Shown: positions 7,686 to 15,469 of the stretch, one piece after another
Position numbering within the stretch: the stretch's first letter is position 1
Layout of the letters: each line of letters begins with the position of its first letter
Assembly (NCBI GenBank): GCA_903874895.1
Contig: CAIQUG010000073.1
Coordinates: 1 to 35,220 of the forward strand
Reading direction: 5' to 3'
DNA length: 35,220 nucleotides
DNA from: an uncultured Caulobacterales bacterium
GTDB lineage: Bacteria > Pseudomonadota > Alphaproteobacteria > Caulobacterales > Caulobacteraceae
Translations under genes and position numbers: made by a program
The notes under the pieces: model-generated
Seen by the model: the letters and a program-made list of their open reading frames with translations, nothing else
Told to the model about the DNA's origin: nothing
Database searches by the model: none

Positions 7686-9269
7686 ATGTCGGACGACATT
7701 CAGGAACGTCTGGATTTCATCGGGATCGACGGGAGTGTCATCGCACGCCTGCGGGCCCTGGGTCCGTTTCTGGAGCGGTCTGTCAGACCGGCGCTGTCCA
7801 GCTTCTATGAGCGCATCCGCCGCTTCCCCGAGACGCGCCGCGTGTTCCGGGACGAGGCCCATATCGCCTCCGCCGAGGCCGCCCAGGTCCGCCACTGGGG
7901 GGTGATTGCCACCGGCAACTTCGACGCCGGCTACTTCAAGGCCTCGCGACGGATCGGCAACGCCCACGCCCGGGTCGGGCTGGCACCCCGGTGGTATATC
8001 GGCGGATATGCCGTCGTCACCGAGCAGCTTGTTGCAGGCCAGATCCGCGCATCGTGGCCCCGGGGCATCGCCGGCTTCCGTACCTCGCCCGAGCCGACGA
8101 TTGCCAATGCAAGTGCCCTGATCAAGGCCGCGATGCTCGACATGGACATCGTCATGACCGAGTACCAGGCCGTGGCGGAGGCCGAGCAGGAGCGCCTCCA
8201 GCAGATCGCCAACAGCCATGCCGCCGAGGCGGAAGCGGTGGTGGCATCGGTGGGTGACGCCCTTGCGCGCCTGCGCGGCGGCGACCTGACCCATCGTCTG
8301 AGCGAGCCTTTCAGCGAGGCCTACGAGCCCCTGCGCCGTGATCTGAACGCGGTGATCGACCAGCTGCAGCAGACCCTGTCCCAGGTGTCCGTCAGTGCGG
8401 ACGGCATCCGCACGGGGGCGAGCGAGATCGGGGCCGCCGCCGACGATCTCTCCCGCCGGACGGAGCAGACGGCGGCCAGCCTGGAGGAGACCGCCGCGGC
8501 TCTGGACCAGATCATGTCGACGGTGCGCCGGACCTCGGAAGGGGCACAGCAGGCCTCCAGCGTCATCAAGACCGCACGCTCCGATGCGGAACAGTCGGGA
8601 ACCGTGGTCGAGGACGCCGTGGCCGCCATGGCCCGCATCGAGCATTCGGCCCGCCAGATCAGCCAGATCATCGGTGTGATCGATGAAATCGCCTTCCAGA
8701 CCAACCTTCTCGCGCTGAACGCGGGCGTCGAGGCGGCGCGGGCCGGGGAGGCGGGGCGCGGTTTCGCCGTCGTCGCCTCCGAGGTGCGGGCCCTGGCCCA
8801 GCGCTCGGCGGATGCCGCCAAGGAGATCAAGAGCCTGATCTCGACCTCCAGCGAGGAGGTGGAGCACGGGGTCCGCCTGGTGGGGGAAACGGGCGATAGC
8901 CTGTCCGGCATCGTCACCAAGGTGCTGGAGATTTCAGAGCTGGTCACGGAGATCGCGGCCTCGGCCCATGAACAGGCGGGGGCGCTGGCTCAGGTCAACG
9001 CCGCGGTCAGCCAGATGGACCAGGTGACCCAGCAGAACGCGGCCATGGTGGAGCAGTCGACGGCCGCCAGCCGCACCCTGGCCAGTGAAACCCACGAGCT
9101 GGCGCGCCTTGTGGCCCAGTTCAACATCGGCGGCACCCCCAGGGTGAGCGCGTCCGGGGCCATGTCGCGACGCCCGTCCCCTCCGTCGGTCCGCCGCACG
9201 GGCGGGGCCGCCGCCGCCGCGGCCGTCCGCGCATCATCTTCCCCGGACGAGGGCTGGCAGGAATTCTGA
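7686..9269 (+). CDS. Soluble globin-coupled chemoreceptor (methyl-accepting chemotaxis protein)
   Basis: A 527-residue receptor with no transmembrane segment. The N-terminal 1-165 is a sensor globin (protoglobin type): [19 protein letters not shown] contains proximal heme ligand H94, and Y41 lies 53 residues earlier, the same spacing as Tyr70/His123 in HemAT of Bacillus. A HAMP-like coiled region (about 175-235) leads into the methyl-accepting domain. Its hairpin tip (about 330-370) has the conserved [19 protein letters not shown]. The C-terminus GWQEF fits the W-x-x-F tether that recruits CheR. It probably senses oxygen or another heme ligand and signals to the CheA/CheW encoded upstream. 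ATG 7686 follows GGAGGG. Globin receptors also accompany che clusters in rhizobia (IcpA/IcpB type). Confidence 0.93.
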   Translation: MSDDIQERLDFIGIDGSVIARLRALGPFLERSVRPALSSFYERIRRFPETRRVFRDEAHIASAEAAQVRHWGVIATGNFDAGYFKASRRIGNAHARVGLAPRWYIGGYAVVTEQLVAGQIRASWPRGIAGFRTSPEPTIANASALIKAAMLDMDIVMTEYQAVAEAEQERLQQIANSHAAEAEAVVASVGDALARLRGGDLTHRLSEPFSEAYEPLRRDLNAVIDQLQQTLSQVSVSADGIRTGASEIGAAADDLSRRTEQTAASLEETAAALDQIMSTVRRTSEGAQQASSVIKTARSDAEQSGTVVEDAVAAMARIEHSARQISQIIGVIDEIAFQTNLLALNAGVEAARAGEAGRGFAVVASEVRALAQRSADAAKEIKSLISTSSEEVEHGVRLVGETGDSLSGIVTKVLEISELVTEIAASAHEQAGALAQVNAAVSQMDQVTQQNAAMVEQSTAASRTLASETHELARLVAQFNIGGTPRVSASGAMSRRPSPPSVRRTGGAAAAAAVRASSSPDEGWQEF

Positions 9270-9294
9270 CGGAACAGGAACGGGACGGGATCAG

Positions 9295-9663
9295 GTGGCA
9301 AGACGGGATCTGACCGGGGCGATCAACTTCGCGCATCTGGACGCCTATACCGCCGGGGATTGCGCCCTGACGGAGGAGGTCCTGGCCCTGTTCGAGGAGC
9401 AGGCGAGCCTGTGGATGCGGCTCCTCACCCCGGAGGCTCCCGCCGATAGCTGGCGCGATGCCGCCCATACCCTGAAAGGTGCCGCCCTTGGCATCGGCGC
9501 AGACGCCCTGGCCCGTGCCTGCAGCGATGCCGAACAGAACGCCGTGACCGCCACGGCCACCCGGGCCGCCCTGCTGGACCCGATCCATGCGGGCTTGAAC
9601 GCCGTGCTCGCCGACATCGCCGCCTGGCGCCATCAGGTCGCCCTGGACGGCCTTCGCGGTTGA
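9295..9663 (+). CDS. Free-standing histidine phosphotransfer (Hpt) protein
   Basis: A 122-residue single Hpt domain: a helical bundle with the phosphorylatable H58 in AAHTLKGAALGIGA, the classical H-x-L-K-G pattern. It starts at GTG 9295, after purine-rich sequence, 25 bp behind the chemoreceptor, and is the last gene of the che cluster. Hpt proteins carry phosphate between receivers and kinases, so it may move phosphate between the two CheYs or link the che pathway to a hybrid kinase elsewhere. No partner is encoded beside it. It faces the end of ribF, with seven bases between the stops. Confidence 0.88.
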   Translation: MARRDLTGAINFAHLDAYTAGDCALTEEVLALFEEQASLWMRLLTPEAPADSWRDAAHTLKGAALGIGADALARACSDAEQNAVTATATRAALLDPIHAGLNAVLADIAAWRHQVALDGLRG

Positions 9664-9670
9664 GGCTGTC

Positions 9671-10630
9671 CTACCAGTCCGGAATGAGGATCTTGCGCGC
9701 CCGTTCACAGTCCCGGACGATCTGGTCCTTCATGGCCTGAAGGCCGTCGAATTTCTCGTCGCCCCGCAGGAACGCCGTCAGCTCCACGTCCAGGGTCTGG
9801 CCGTAGAGATCCTCGTCGAAGTCGAACAGGTTCACTTCCAGCCGCTTGTCGACCCCGTCCACGGTCGGGCGGTGACCCACATAGGCGACAGAGGGAATTT
9901 CCCGTCCATCCGGCAGGCGTGTCCGGGCGGCATAGATCCCCTCGGCGGGTCGGATGAAGTCGCCGAACTGGATGTTGGCGGTGGGAAAGCCGATGGTCCG
10001 GCCGATCTTGTCCCCGTGGACCACAACGCCCTCGATGGTGAAGGGGCGTCCCAGCAGGCGGGCGGCCTCGTCGGGGCGCCCCTGCTCGATGGCGTCTCGG
10101 ATGGCGCTGGAGGAGCATTTCTCACCGGTGTCGCAGGTCACCGGCGGGGCGATGGTCACCCCGAAGCCGAGCGCGGTCCCCAGCGCCTGCAGCCGAGCCG
10201 GGTTCCCCGCGCGCCCCTTGCCGAAAGCGATGTCGAAACCCGCGCTGACGTGCCGGGCTCCGATCCCGCGGGCCAGGACCTCTTCAGCGAACTGCTGGTC
10301 GGTCATGCCGGCGAGGGTGGTGTCAAAGGGCAGGCGATAGAGGACATCGACGCCCAGCGCCTCCAGGGCGCAGGCCTGCTGGTTGGTCGTCATCAGCCGG
10401 AACGGCGGCGTATCCGGCTGGAACCACCGCCGCGGATGCGGCTCGAAGGTCACCACGCCGAGGGCGGTACCCAGGGCTCGGGCGGCGCGGGCGGCTTCGG
10501 CGATGACCTGCCGGTGACCCAGATGAACGCCGTCAAAATTGCCTAGCGCCACGGACGCGCCCTTGTCGTCGGGGGGGACGTCGCGCCAGTCCGTCACGAT
10601 GCGCAGGCCGCGGTGCGCTGCAGGACTCAT
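9671..10630 (-). CDS. ribF: Bifunctional riboflavin kinase / FAD synthetase
   Basis: A 319-residue RibF, which phosphorylates riboflavin to FMN and adenylates FMN to FAD. The N-terminal FMN adenylyltransferase domain has the nucleotidyl-transferase signature GNFDGVHLGH at 30-39 and the later ISSTSIR-like motif as CSSSAIRDAIEQG (about 167-179). The C-terminal riboflavin kinase domain has GRTIGFPTANI (about 210-220). Length is typical. It starts ten bases after the MaoC gene stop, so the two are probably co-transcribed. Confidence 0.97.
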   Translation of the reverse strand: MSPAAHRGLRIVTDWRDVPPDDKGASVALGNFDGVHLGHRQVIAEAARAARALGTALGVVTFEPHPRRWFQPDTPPFRLMTTNQQACALEALGVDVLYRLPFDTTLAGMTDQQFAEEVLARGIGARHVSAGFDIAFGKGRAGNPARLQALGTALGFGVTIAPPVTCDTGEKCSSSAIRDAIEQGRPDEAARLLGRPFTIEGVVVHGDKIGRTIGFPTANIQFGDFIRPAEGIYAARTRLPDGREIPSVAYVGHRPTVDGVDKRLEVNLFDFDEDLYGQTLDVELTAFLRGDEKFDGLQAMKDQIVRDCERARKILIPDW

Positions 10631-10640
10631 GGGTGTGAAC

Positions 10641-11072
10641 TCATTCCGCCGGGGTGCCTCGGGGGACCATGATCAGCGCCTCACCTTCGACCACGGCCTT
10701 GCCCTCGACCGAACAGACCGTCTTCAGGGACGCCCGGGCCTTGGCCTCGTCCAGCCCGGTCACGGTGACCGTGGTCACCAGCCGGTCGCCGATCCGCACG
10801 GGGCGTTTGAAGCTGAGGCTCTGGGAGATGTAGATGGCCCCCGGACCCGGCAGCTCCGATGCGATCAGCGCGGAGATGTAGGCCCCTGACAGCATGCCGT
10901 GGGCGATCCGACCCTTGAACGGCGTGGTCTGGGCGAAGGCCTCGTCCAGATGCACCGGGTTGTGGTCGCCGGATACGTCGGCGAACGCGCGGATATCCTC
11001 GTCGCGGATCGTATGTTCACGGCTGGCGGACAGGCCGACCGTCAGGTCCTCGAACTGATAGCCCTTGCTCAT
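10641..11072 (-). CDS. MaoC-family (R)-specific enoyl-CoA hydratase-like protein
   Basis: A 143-residue single hot-dog domain of the MaoC/PhaJ family. The hydratase signature FADVSGDHNPVHLD places catalytic D36 and H41 five residues apart, as in PhaJ (D31/H36). The overhanging segment ends with GRIAHGML, also typical. It likely hydrates trans-2-enoyl-CoA to (R)-3-hydroxyacyl-CoA, perhaps feeding polyhydroxyalkanoate or lipid metabolism. The substrate cannot be told. It is a distant relative of the second MaoC protein at 22669-23121. It lies upstream of ribF in one transcript. Confidence 0.88.
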   Translation of the reverse strand: MSKGYQFEDLTVGLSASREHTIRDEDIRAFADVSGDHNPVHLDEAFAQTTPFKGRIAHGMLSGAYISALIASELPGPGAIYISQSLSFKRPVRIGDRLVTTVTVTGLDEAKARASLKTVCSVEGKAVVEGEALIMVPRGTPAE

Positions 11073-11103
11073 CCCCGGCCTCTCCCGCGCTCACCTGTTG
11101 ACT

Positions 11104-11130
11104 GTCTTAGCGCCATGCGGCCGACGTCAC
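11104..11130 (-). promoter_or_regulatory. Candidate housekeeping promoter of maoC-ribF
   Basis: On the minus strand, GTGACGT (11130-11124) is followed after 12 nt by GCTAAGAC (11111-11104). The -10 differs from the Caulobacter pattern GCTANAWC at one position, and the -35 shares the TGACG core of TTGACGS. The spacing falls within the 10-14 nt described for this promoter class. It overlaps the last codon of the HAD gene. Confidence 0.5.
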
Positions 11131-12014
11131 CAGACCAGATGAGGGGTCGCGTGGGCGGCGACAAGCCCCTGCGCCTGCAGCAAGGCGGAGATCCGGTCGG
11201 GACAGACCTGCCCGTCCGCACTGCGGACATCGGCGGCATGGATCCCGTCGGTCACGAACAGGCAGTCGATCCCCTGGTCCTGGGCACCGGTCACGTCGGT
11301 GATCAGGCCGTCGCCTATGGCCAGGATCCGCCGACGATCGACGGGACGCCCCAGCCGGACTGCGACATCCTCCAGAGCGAGTTCGTAGATCGGCGCATAG
11401 GGCTTGCCGGCCATCACGGTCTGTCCGCCCAGGCTCTGGTAGAGGTCTGCCAGCGCGCCGGCGCAGTAGATCATCCGGTCGCCCCGCTGGACCACCCGGT
11501 CGGGGTTGGCGCAGACCAGCGGCAGGCCCCGCGCCGCGGCAATGCCCAGCGCGGTGCGATAATCCTCCGGCGTTTCCCGTTCGTCATCGAACAGGCCCGT
11601 GGCGCAGATGAAGGCCGCGGTTTCCACCGTCCCGCGGTCGAGACCCAGGCCGTTGTAAAGGGGTTCGTCCCGCGGCGGGCCGATGGTCCACACCGGCCCC
11701 GGCGCGCGGCGTCGCAGCTCCGCCCGGGTGGCATCGCCAGAGGTGACAAATCCGCACCAGGCATGGTCTGGTACCATGAGCGCATGCAGCTGCGGTTTCA
11801 CATCCTCCGCCGGGCGGGGGGCATTGGAGACGAGCACCACGGGGATGCCGCGCTCCGATTGGGCCCGGCTCAAGGCGTCACAGGCAGCCGGAAAGCTCTC
11901 CCGCCCGTTGTGGATCACGCCCCACACATCGCAGAAGATCGCGTCGTAGCCGTCCAGGATCTCGGACAGGCGGGAGATCAGCCGGGGTGCGGGGGGCGGG
12001 CAGGGCGTGGTCAT
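11127..12014 (-). CDS. HAD-IIA family hydrolase (TIGR01459-like)
   Basis: A 295-residue haloacid-dehalogenase superfamily protein of subclass IIA, the NagD-like phosphatases. Motif I is FCDVWGVIHNG, with nucleophile D29; the usual second Asp is replaced by Trp (D-V-W), a trait of this subgroup. Motif II is LVSNAPRP. Motif IV is GDGLITDVTGA near 240, followed by GIDCLFVTDGIH. The alphaproteobacterial subgroup has no established substrate. With the second motif I Asp missing, phosphatase activity may be reduced or the chemistry altered. No Shine-Dalgarno sequence precedes ATG 12014; a possible promoter would make the mRNA leaderless. Confidence 0.88.
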   Translation of the reverse strand: MTTPCPPPAPRLISRLSEILDGYDAIFCDVWGVIHNGRESFPAACDALSRAQSERGIPVVLVSNAPRPAEDVKPQLHALMVPDHAWCGFVTSGDATRAELRRRAPGPVWTIGPPRDEPLYNGLGLDRGTVETAAFICATGLFDDERETPEDYRTALGIAAARGLPLVCANPDRVVQRGDRMIYCAGALADLYQSLGGQTVMAGKPYAPIYELALEDVAVRLGRPVDRRRILAIGDGLITDVTGAQDQGIDCLFVTDGIHAADVRSADGQVCPDRISALLQAQGLVAAHATPHLVW

Positions 12015-12049
12015 GGCTCTGGGCTAGACGGCGCGGCGGACAAGGTCAA
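12014..12049 (-). promoter_or_regulatory. Candidate promoter giving a leaderless HAD hydrolase mRNA
   Basis: Minus strand: TTGACCT (12049-12043), 14 nt, then TCTAGCCC (12028-12021). The -35 matches TTGAC exactly; the -10 fits GCTANAWC only in part (5 of 8 counting N). Transcription would begin about 6-7 nt later, at the ATG itself (12014-12012). This suits the absence of a ribosome site in front of the gene. Confidence 0.35.
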
Positions 12050-12085
12050 CGCGCAATCCGATCCATGCCGGCGGCGTTCGCCCGG

Positions 12086-13396
12086 TCAGAGGGACGCGCG
12101 ACGCCAGGCCGATGGCCGGGCCATCTCTGCGGCGGCGTCCGCCTGGGTCTGGGCCATGGAAACGGGTGCGGCCTGCGGCGCGGGTTCGCTCAGCACCGAC
12201 TCCCGGATGGCGCGGGGCTCTCCGAACAGGTGGCCCTGGGCGAACGCCACGTCCAGGTCGAGGATGTCCACCACCTGGCGTTCGTGCTCCACCTTCTCAG
12301 CCACCAGTTCGACCCCGTAGCGGCGGGTCAGGGCGGCGTAATCCGCATAGTGGAGGTCCTTCAGCGCCGGGATGGAGAGGCGGGCACTGTCGTCCAGCAG
12401 CGCGCCGAGCAGCAGGTCCGCGGCCACCTTGATGAACTTCACTTCCGAACGGGCCAGATCCGCGAAGTTGAAATCCAGGGCCTGGACCTTGTCGATGGAG
12501 AAGCGGAAGCCGAGATCCGCCAGCCGTCCCATGTTGCGTTGCTCGAGCGCACTGCGGCGGTCGAAGCTGTCCTGCCCCAGTTCGAAGATCACCGACCCGG
12601 CCAGGTCGCGATTCTTGGACATGAATTCCAGGAACTGGGGGAAGAAGGACTCGTCCCCGAGACTGGTGAGGGAGATGTTGCAGAAGATCCCGACCTTGCG
12701 GTCCTGCTTGGCAAAGCGGCGGACCACCTGAACGCAGCGCAGCAGCAGGAGGTTGTCGATGGTCGAGATCAGACCCCCCGGTTCCGCCACGGTCAGGAAC
12801 TCGGCCGGCATCATGACCCGGCCGGTTTCGTCCCGTAGCCGGGTGTAGCTCTCGTAATAGACGGTTCGCCGCTGCGGCAGGCTGACCACCGGCTGCAGGT
12901 AGAGGTCGACCCGGTTTTCCGCCAGCGCCTCGCGAACGGCGTGGATCAGGGCGGTGGCCTGGTGATCCTGATGGGGCGTCGTGATGGCCATCGATCCCGC
13001 CCGGGCGTGAACCGCCGCCAGTTCCTCGTCGAGGGTTTCCCCGAGGCGGGCCACGAGGTCCTCCAGCAGGCGAACCTCGGAGGTCAGGGCCTGGGCCCGG
13101 GCGTCGGTCTCCCGGTGCAGGCTGTCGGCCATAACCTCCAGCGCGGCCTGGGTATCCTCGAGCTGATCCGCCAGCAGGCCGTGGGCATCCGCGAGGCTCG
13201 CCAGTTCCCGGCGAAGCTCGCCCAGTGAAGTTCCCCGGGCGATCATGTTGTGCAGGCCAAAGGCCAGTCCCAGCGTCCCGATCAGGACCGCCGCACCCGC
13301 GCCCCAGCCCGCATCAGCGCGCCAGAAGACGGCGGCGAGGGCCAGAGACAGGCAGAGATATCCCCCTGACAGGAGGAAGGTCACGGCTTTTTTCAT
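12086..13396 (-). CDS. tipF: TipF-like membrane protein with degenerate EAL domain
   Basis: A 436-residue protein with two N-terminal membrane segments (about 5-25 and 32-50), a coiled coil (about 57-130) and a C-terminal EAL-like domain (about 150-410). The catalytic motifs are altered: EAL reads E182-S-Y, the usual EITE reads ELGQ, and the metal-binding DDFG reads IDKV. Hydrolysis of cyclic di-GMP is therefore unlikely, but binding could remain. This architecture and these changes match TipF of Caulobacter, a cyclic di-GMP receptor that positions flagellum assembly at the new pole. A general degenerate EAL protein is the alternative. The region upstream has paired GANTC sites. Confidence 0.8.
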   Translation of the reverse strand: MKKAVTFLLSGGYLCLSLALAAVFWRADAGWGAGAAVLIGTLGLAFGLHNMIARGTSLGELRRELASLADAHGLLADQLEDTQAALEVMADSLHRETDARAQALTSEVRLLEDLVARLGETLDEELAAVHARAGSMAITTPHQDHQATALIHAVREALAENRVDLYLQPVVSLPQRRTVYYESYTRLRDETGRVMMPAEFLTVAEPGGLISTIDNLLLLRCVQVVRRFAKQDRKVGIFCNISLTSLGDESFFPQFLEFMSKNRDLAGSVIFELGQDSFDRRSALEQRNMGRLADLGFRFSIDKVQALDFNFADLARSEVKFIKVAADLLLGALLDDSARLSIPALKDLHYADYAALTRRYGVELVAEKVEHERQVVDILDLDVAFAQGHLFGEPRAIRESVLSEPAPQAAPVSMAQTQADAAAEMARPSAWRRASL

Positions 13397-13420
13397 GGGT
13401 CAGGCCAGAAGTTGAAGGGC

Positions 13421-13436
13421 TGATTCGGACGAATCA
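13421..13436. promoter_or_regulatory. Inverted repeat with two GANTC methylation sites before tipF
   Basis: TGATTCG-GA-CGAATCA is a perfect 7-bp inverted repeat that starts 25 bp upstream of the tipF start codon. Each arm contains a GANTC site (GATTC 13422-13426, GAATC 13431-13435), the target of the CcrM methyltransferase. GcrA in Caulobacter acts at promoters with methylated GANTC, and tipF is, as I recall, among its targets. It is a likely cell-cycle control element. Confidence 0.55.
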
Positions 13437-13474
13437 CAGCTCCAAGTATGCGACGCCTTCTGCAAATTGGCGAT

Positions 13475-13495
13475 GCCGGCACCTCAGATGCCGGC
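13475..13495 (-). terminator. Hairpin at the 3' end of the LysR gene
   Basis: GCCGGCA (13475-13481) and TGCCGGC (13489-13495) can pair in a 7-bp stem with a 7-nt loop that contains the LysR stop codon. There is no T-run after it on the minus strand, so intrinsic termination is doubtful. It could instead stabilise the 3' end. Confidence 0.3.
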
Positions 13496-14428
13496 GCCGA
13501 GGTCGAGGGTCCGCAGGGCGGCTTCGTGTGCCAGCGCCTCCTGCTTCAGCCAGCCGACGAAGGCCTTCACCTGAGGCAGGCGCCCCTTGGCCTTGGGGTG
13601 CACGACATAATAGGAGAAGTCGACCACCGTGGCGATGTCCAGGGCGGTCACCAGCCGTCCGGCATCAAGGTCTGCCTGGGCCAGCGCGCGCTTGGCGAGG
13701 GCGATGCCGCGGCCGTTCATGGCCGCCTCGATCACCAGGCTGGACTGGTTGAAGCGCGGGCCGCGGGCCCCGTCCACATCGCGCACGCCCCGCGCCGCCA
13801 GCCACATGGTCCAGTCCGGGCAGCTTTCGTCGGCGTCCGGACTGCCGTCGTGCAGCAGGGTGTGCTGCGCCAGATCCTCCAGCCGGTCGAGGGGGCGTCC
13901 GGCCAGCAGGGCCGGGGAGGCGACGGGGATCACGGTCTCCGACATCAGCCGGTTCACTTCCAGGCCCGCATAGTGACCGGAACCGTAGCGGATCGCCAGG
14001 TCCACCTCGCCGGCGTTGAAGTCCACCAGTTCCATGCCCGCCGACAGCCAGACATCCACGTCAGGGTGGGCGCTTTCGAAGCGCCCCAGCCGGGGCACGA
14101 GCCATTTTGCGGCAAAGGACGGCGCTGCCGATACGGTCACCCGGCGCCCATCGACGCTCGCTGTCAGAAGTTCTGATGCCTCCTGCAGGCGATCAAACGC
14201 CTCTCTCAAGGCCGGCAGGGCGGTCTGGGCGGCATCGGTGAGCAGCAGTCCCTTGGAGGTGCGCTTGAACAGTGCCGCCCCCACATAGTCTTCAAGGTTC
14301 TGAATTTGTTGGCTTACCGCGCCTGGGGTGACGGAAAGTTCCTCGGCCGCTCGGGTGAAATTCATGTGCCGGGCGGCGGTCTCGAACGCGCGCAGGGCAT
14401 TCAGCGGGGGCAGGCGACGGCGGTCCAT
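13484..14428 (-). CDS. LysR-family transcriptional regulator (GcvA type)
   Basis: A 314-residue LysR regulator. The N-terminal winged helix-turn-helix (about 7-66) reads LNALRAFETAARHMNFTRAA, then ELSVTPGAVSQQI, the GcvA-subfamily pattern. The effector-binding domain spans about 95-300. The start is ATG 14428; the frame stays open far upstream, but the HTH begins right after this Met. It is transcribed away from the sulfate assimilation operon across a 168-bp shared region, which for LysR proteins usually means control of the neighbour. Both sulfur control and an unrelated target remain possible, because GcvA-type proteins regulate many pathways. Confidence 0.92.
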   Translation of the reverse strand: MDRRRLPPLNALRAFETAARHMNFTRAAEELSVTPGAVSQQIQNLEDYVGAALFKRTSKGLLLTDAAQTALPALREAFDRLQEASELLTASVDGRRVTVSAAPSFAAKWLVPRLGRFESAHPDVDVWLSAGMELVDFNAGEVDLAIRYGSGHYAGLEVNRLMSETVIPVASPALLAGRPLDRLEDLAQHTLLHDGSPDADESCPDWTMWLAARGVRDVDGARGPRFNQSSLVIEAAMNGRGIALAKRALAQADLDAGRLVTALDIATVVDFSYYVVHPKAKGRLPQVKAFVGWLKQEALAHEAALRTLDLGAGI

Positions 14429-14466
14429 CAGTTTTCCTAATCGACGAGGCAGAAGTCTTGCGTTGC

Positions 14467-14477
14467 GAGGTGACCTC
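14467..14477. promoter_or_regulatory. Inverted repeat in the lysR-cys divergent region
   Basis: GAGGT-G-ACCTC is a perfect 5-bp inverted repeat around one base, about 40 bp before lysR and 120 bp before the SUMT gene. GTTGC (14462-14466) and GCAAC (14491-14495) flank it symmetrically. LysR proteins bind dyad sequences in such divergent regions. No clear promoter was recognised here. Confidence 0.3.
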
Positions 14478-14596
14478 TCCGGGCAGAAAAAGCAACCACC
14501 CCGCGGCGCAATTGGCCTACAGGGGGCGGAGAAGAGGTCGGCGACCGCGATCGGCGGGTCGCCTGTTCGTGCCTCAGGCGGTCTGGAGCAGGTGAC

Positions 14597-15469
14597 TTGA
14601 GCAGCGGACGCAGACAGGAACGGGATGCCCGGCTGGTCCTCCTCCGGGGCGGCAACGCCGTCGTGGACGCCGAGGGCACTGGTCGCGGCGGACGCGGGAC
14701 CCCCGGCCGGATCTGGCTGGTCGGTGCCGGCCCCGGTGATCCTGAACTCATGACCGTCAAGGCCGTGCGCATCCTCTCCACCGCCGACGTCGTGGTCTTT
14801 GACCGGCTTGTGGGCGACGGGATCCTCGATCTGATCGGCAGTCAGACCCGGCGGCTTTATGTGGGCAAGCGCAAGTCGGCTCACAGCGTGCCGCAGGACG
14901 AGGTCAACCGCCTGCTGGTGGCCCTGGCCTTCGAGGGGCTGACGGTCGTCCGGCTCAAGGGTGGCGATCCGTTCCTGTTCGGTCGCGGCGGCGAGGAGAT
15001 GCTGGCGGCCCGGGCGGCGGGGATTGCCTGCGACGTGGTGCCGGGGGTGAGTGCCGCCCTCGCAGCCAGCGCCGCCATCGGTGCCCCCCTGACCCACCGC
15101 GGACTCGCCCAGAGCGTGACCCTGGTGACCGGACATGCCGCCGCGGGCGGGGAACCGGATCTGGACTGGAGCGCGCTGGCACGACCCAACCAGACGGTGG
15201 CGGTCTACATGGGACTGTCCACCGCAGGCCGCATGGCCGCGCGCCTTCTGGCGGCCGGTCGCGACGGCGCAACGCCGGTGGCGGTGGTGGAGAATGTCAG
15301 CCGCGAGACCGAAACCCGCCGGGTGACCACCCTGGCCGAGCTGGCAGCGGCGGTGGCGAGCCTGTCCGGTCCGGCCATCCTGATCATCGGCGAGACCGCT
15401 GCCCTGGCGGATGTGGGTGCGGCGGGTCTCGGGACTATTCCTGTTCTGGCGACGGAGGCCGCGCGATGA
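14597..15469 (+). CDS. Uroporphyrinogen-III C-methyltransferase (SUMT)
   Basis: A 290-residue single-domain SUMT. It methylates uroporphyrinogen III twice to precorrin-2, the first step toward siroheme, which the sulfite reductase downstream requires. Visible signatures are VGAGPGDPELMTVKA (42-56), VRLKGGDPFLFGRGGEE (about 118-134) and PGVSAALAASAAIGAPLTHR. The dehydrogenase/ferrochelatase half of enteric CysG is absent, so another protein must finish siroheme. The start is taken as TTG 14597, eight bases after GGAG. The first 35 residues are not conserved-looking, and GTG 14663 is an alternative. The stop overlaps the next start by ATGA. Confidence 0.93.
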   Translation: MSSGRRQERDARLVLLRGGNAVVDAEGTGRGGRGTPGRIWLVGAGPGDPELMTVKAVRILSTADVVVFDRLVGDGILDLIGSQTRRLYVGKRKSAHSVPQDEVNRLLVALAFEGLTVVRLKGGDPFLFGRGGEEMLAARAAGIACDVVPGVSAALAASAAIGAPLTHRGLAQSVTLVTGHAAAGGEPDLDWSALARPNQTVAVYMGLSTAGRMAARLLAAGRDGATPVAVVENVSRETETRRVTTLAELAAAVASLSGPAILIIGETAALADVGAAGLGTIPVLATEAAR

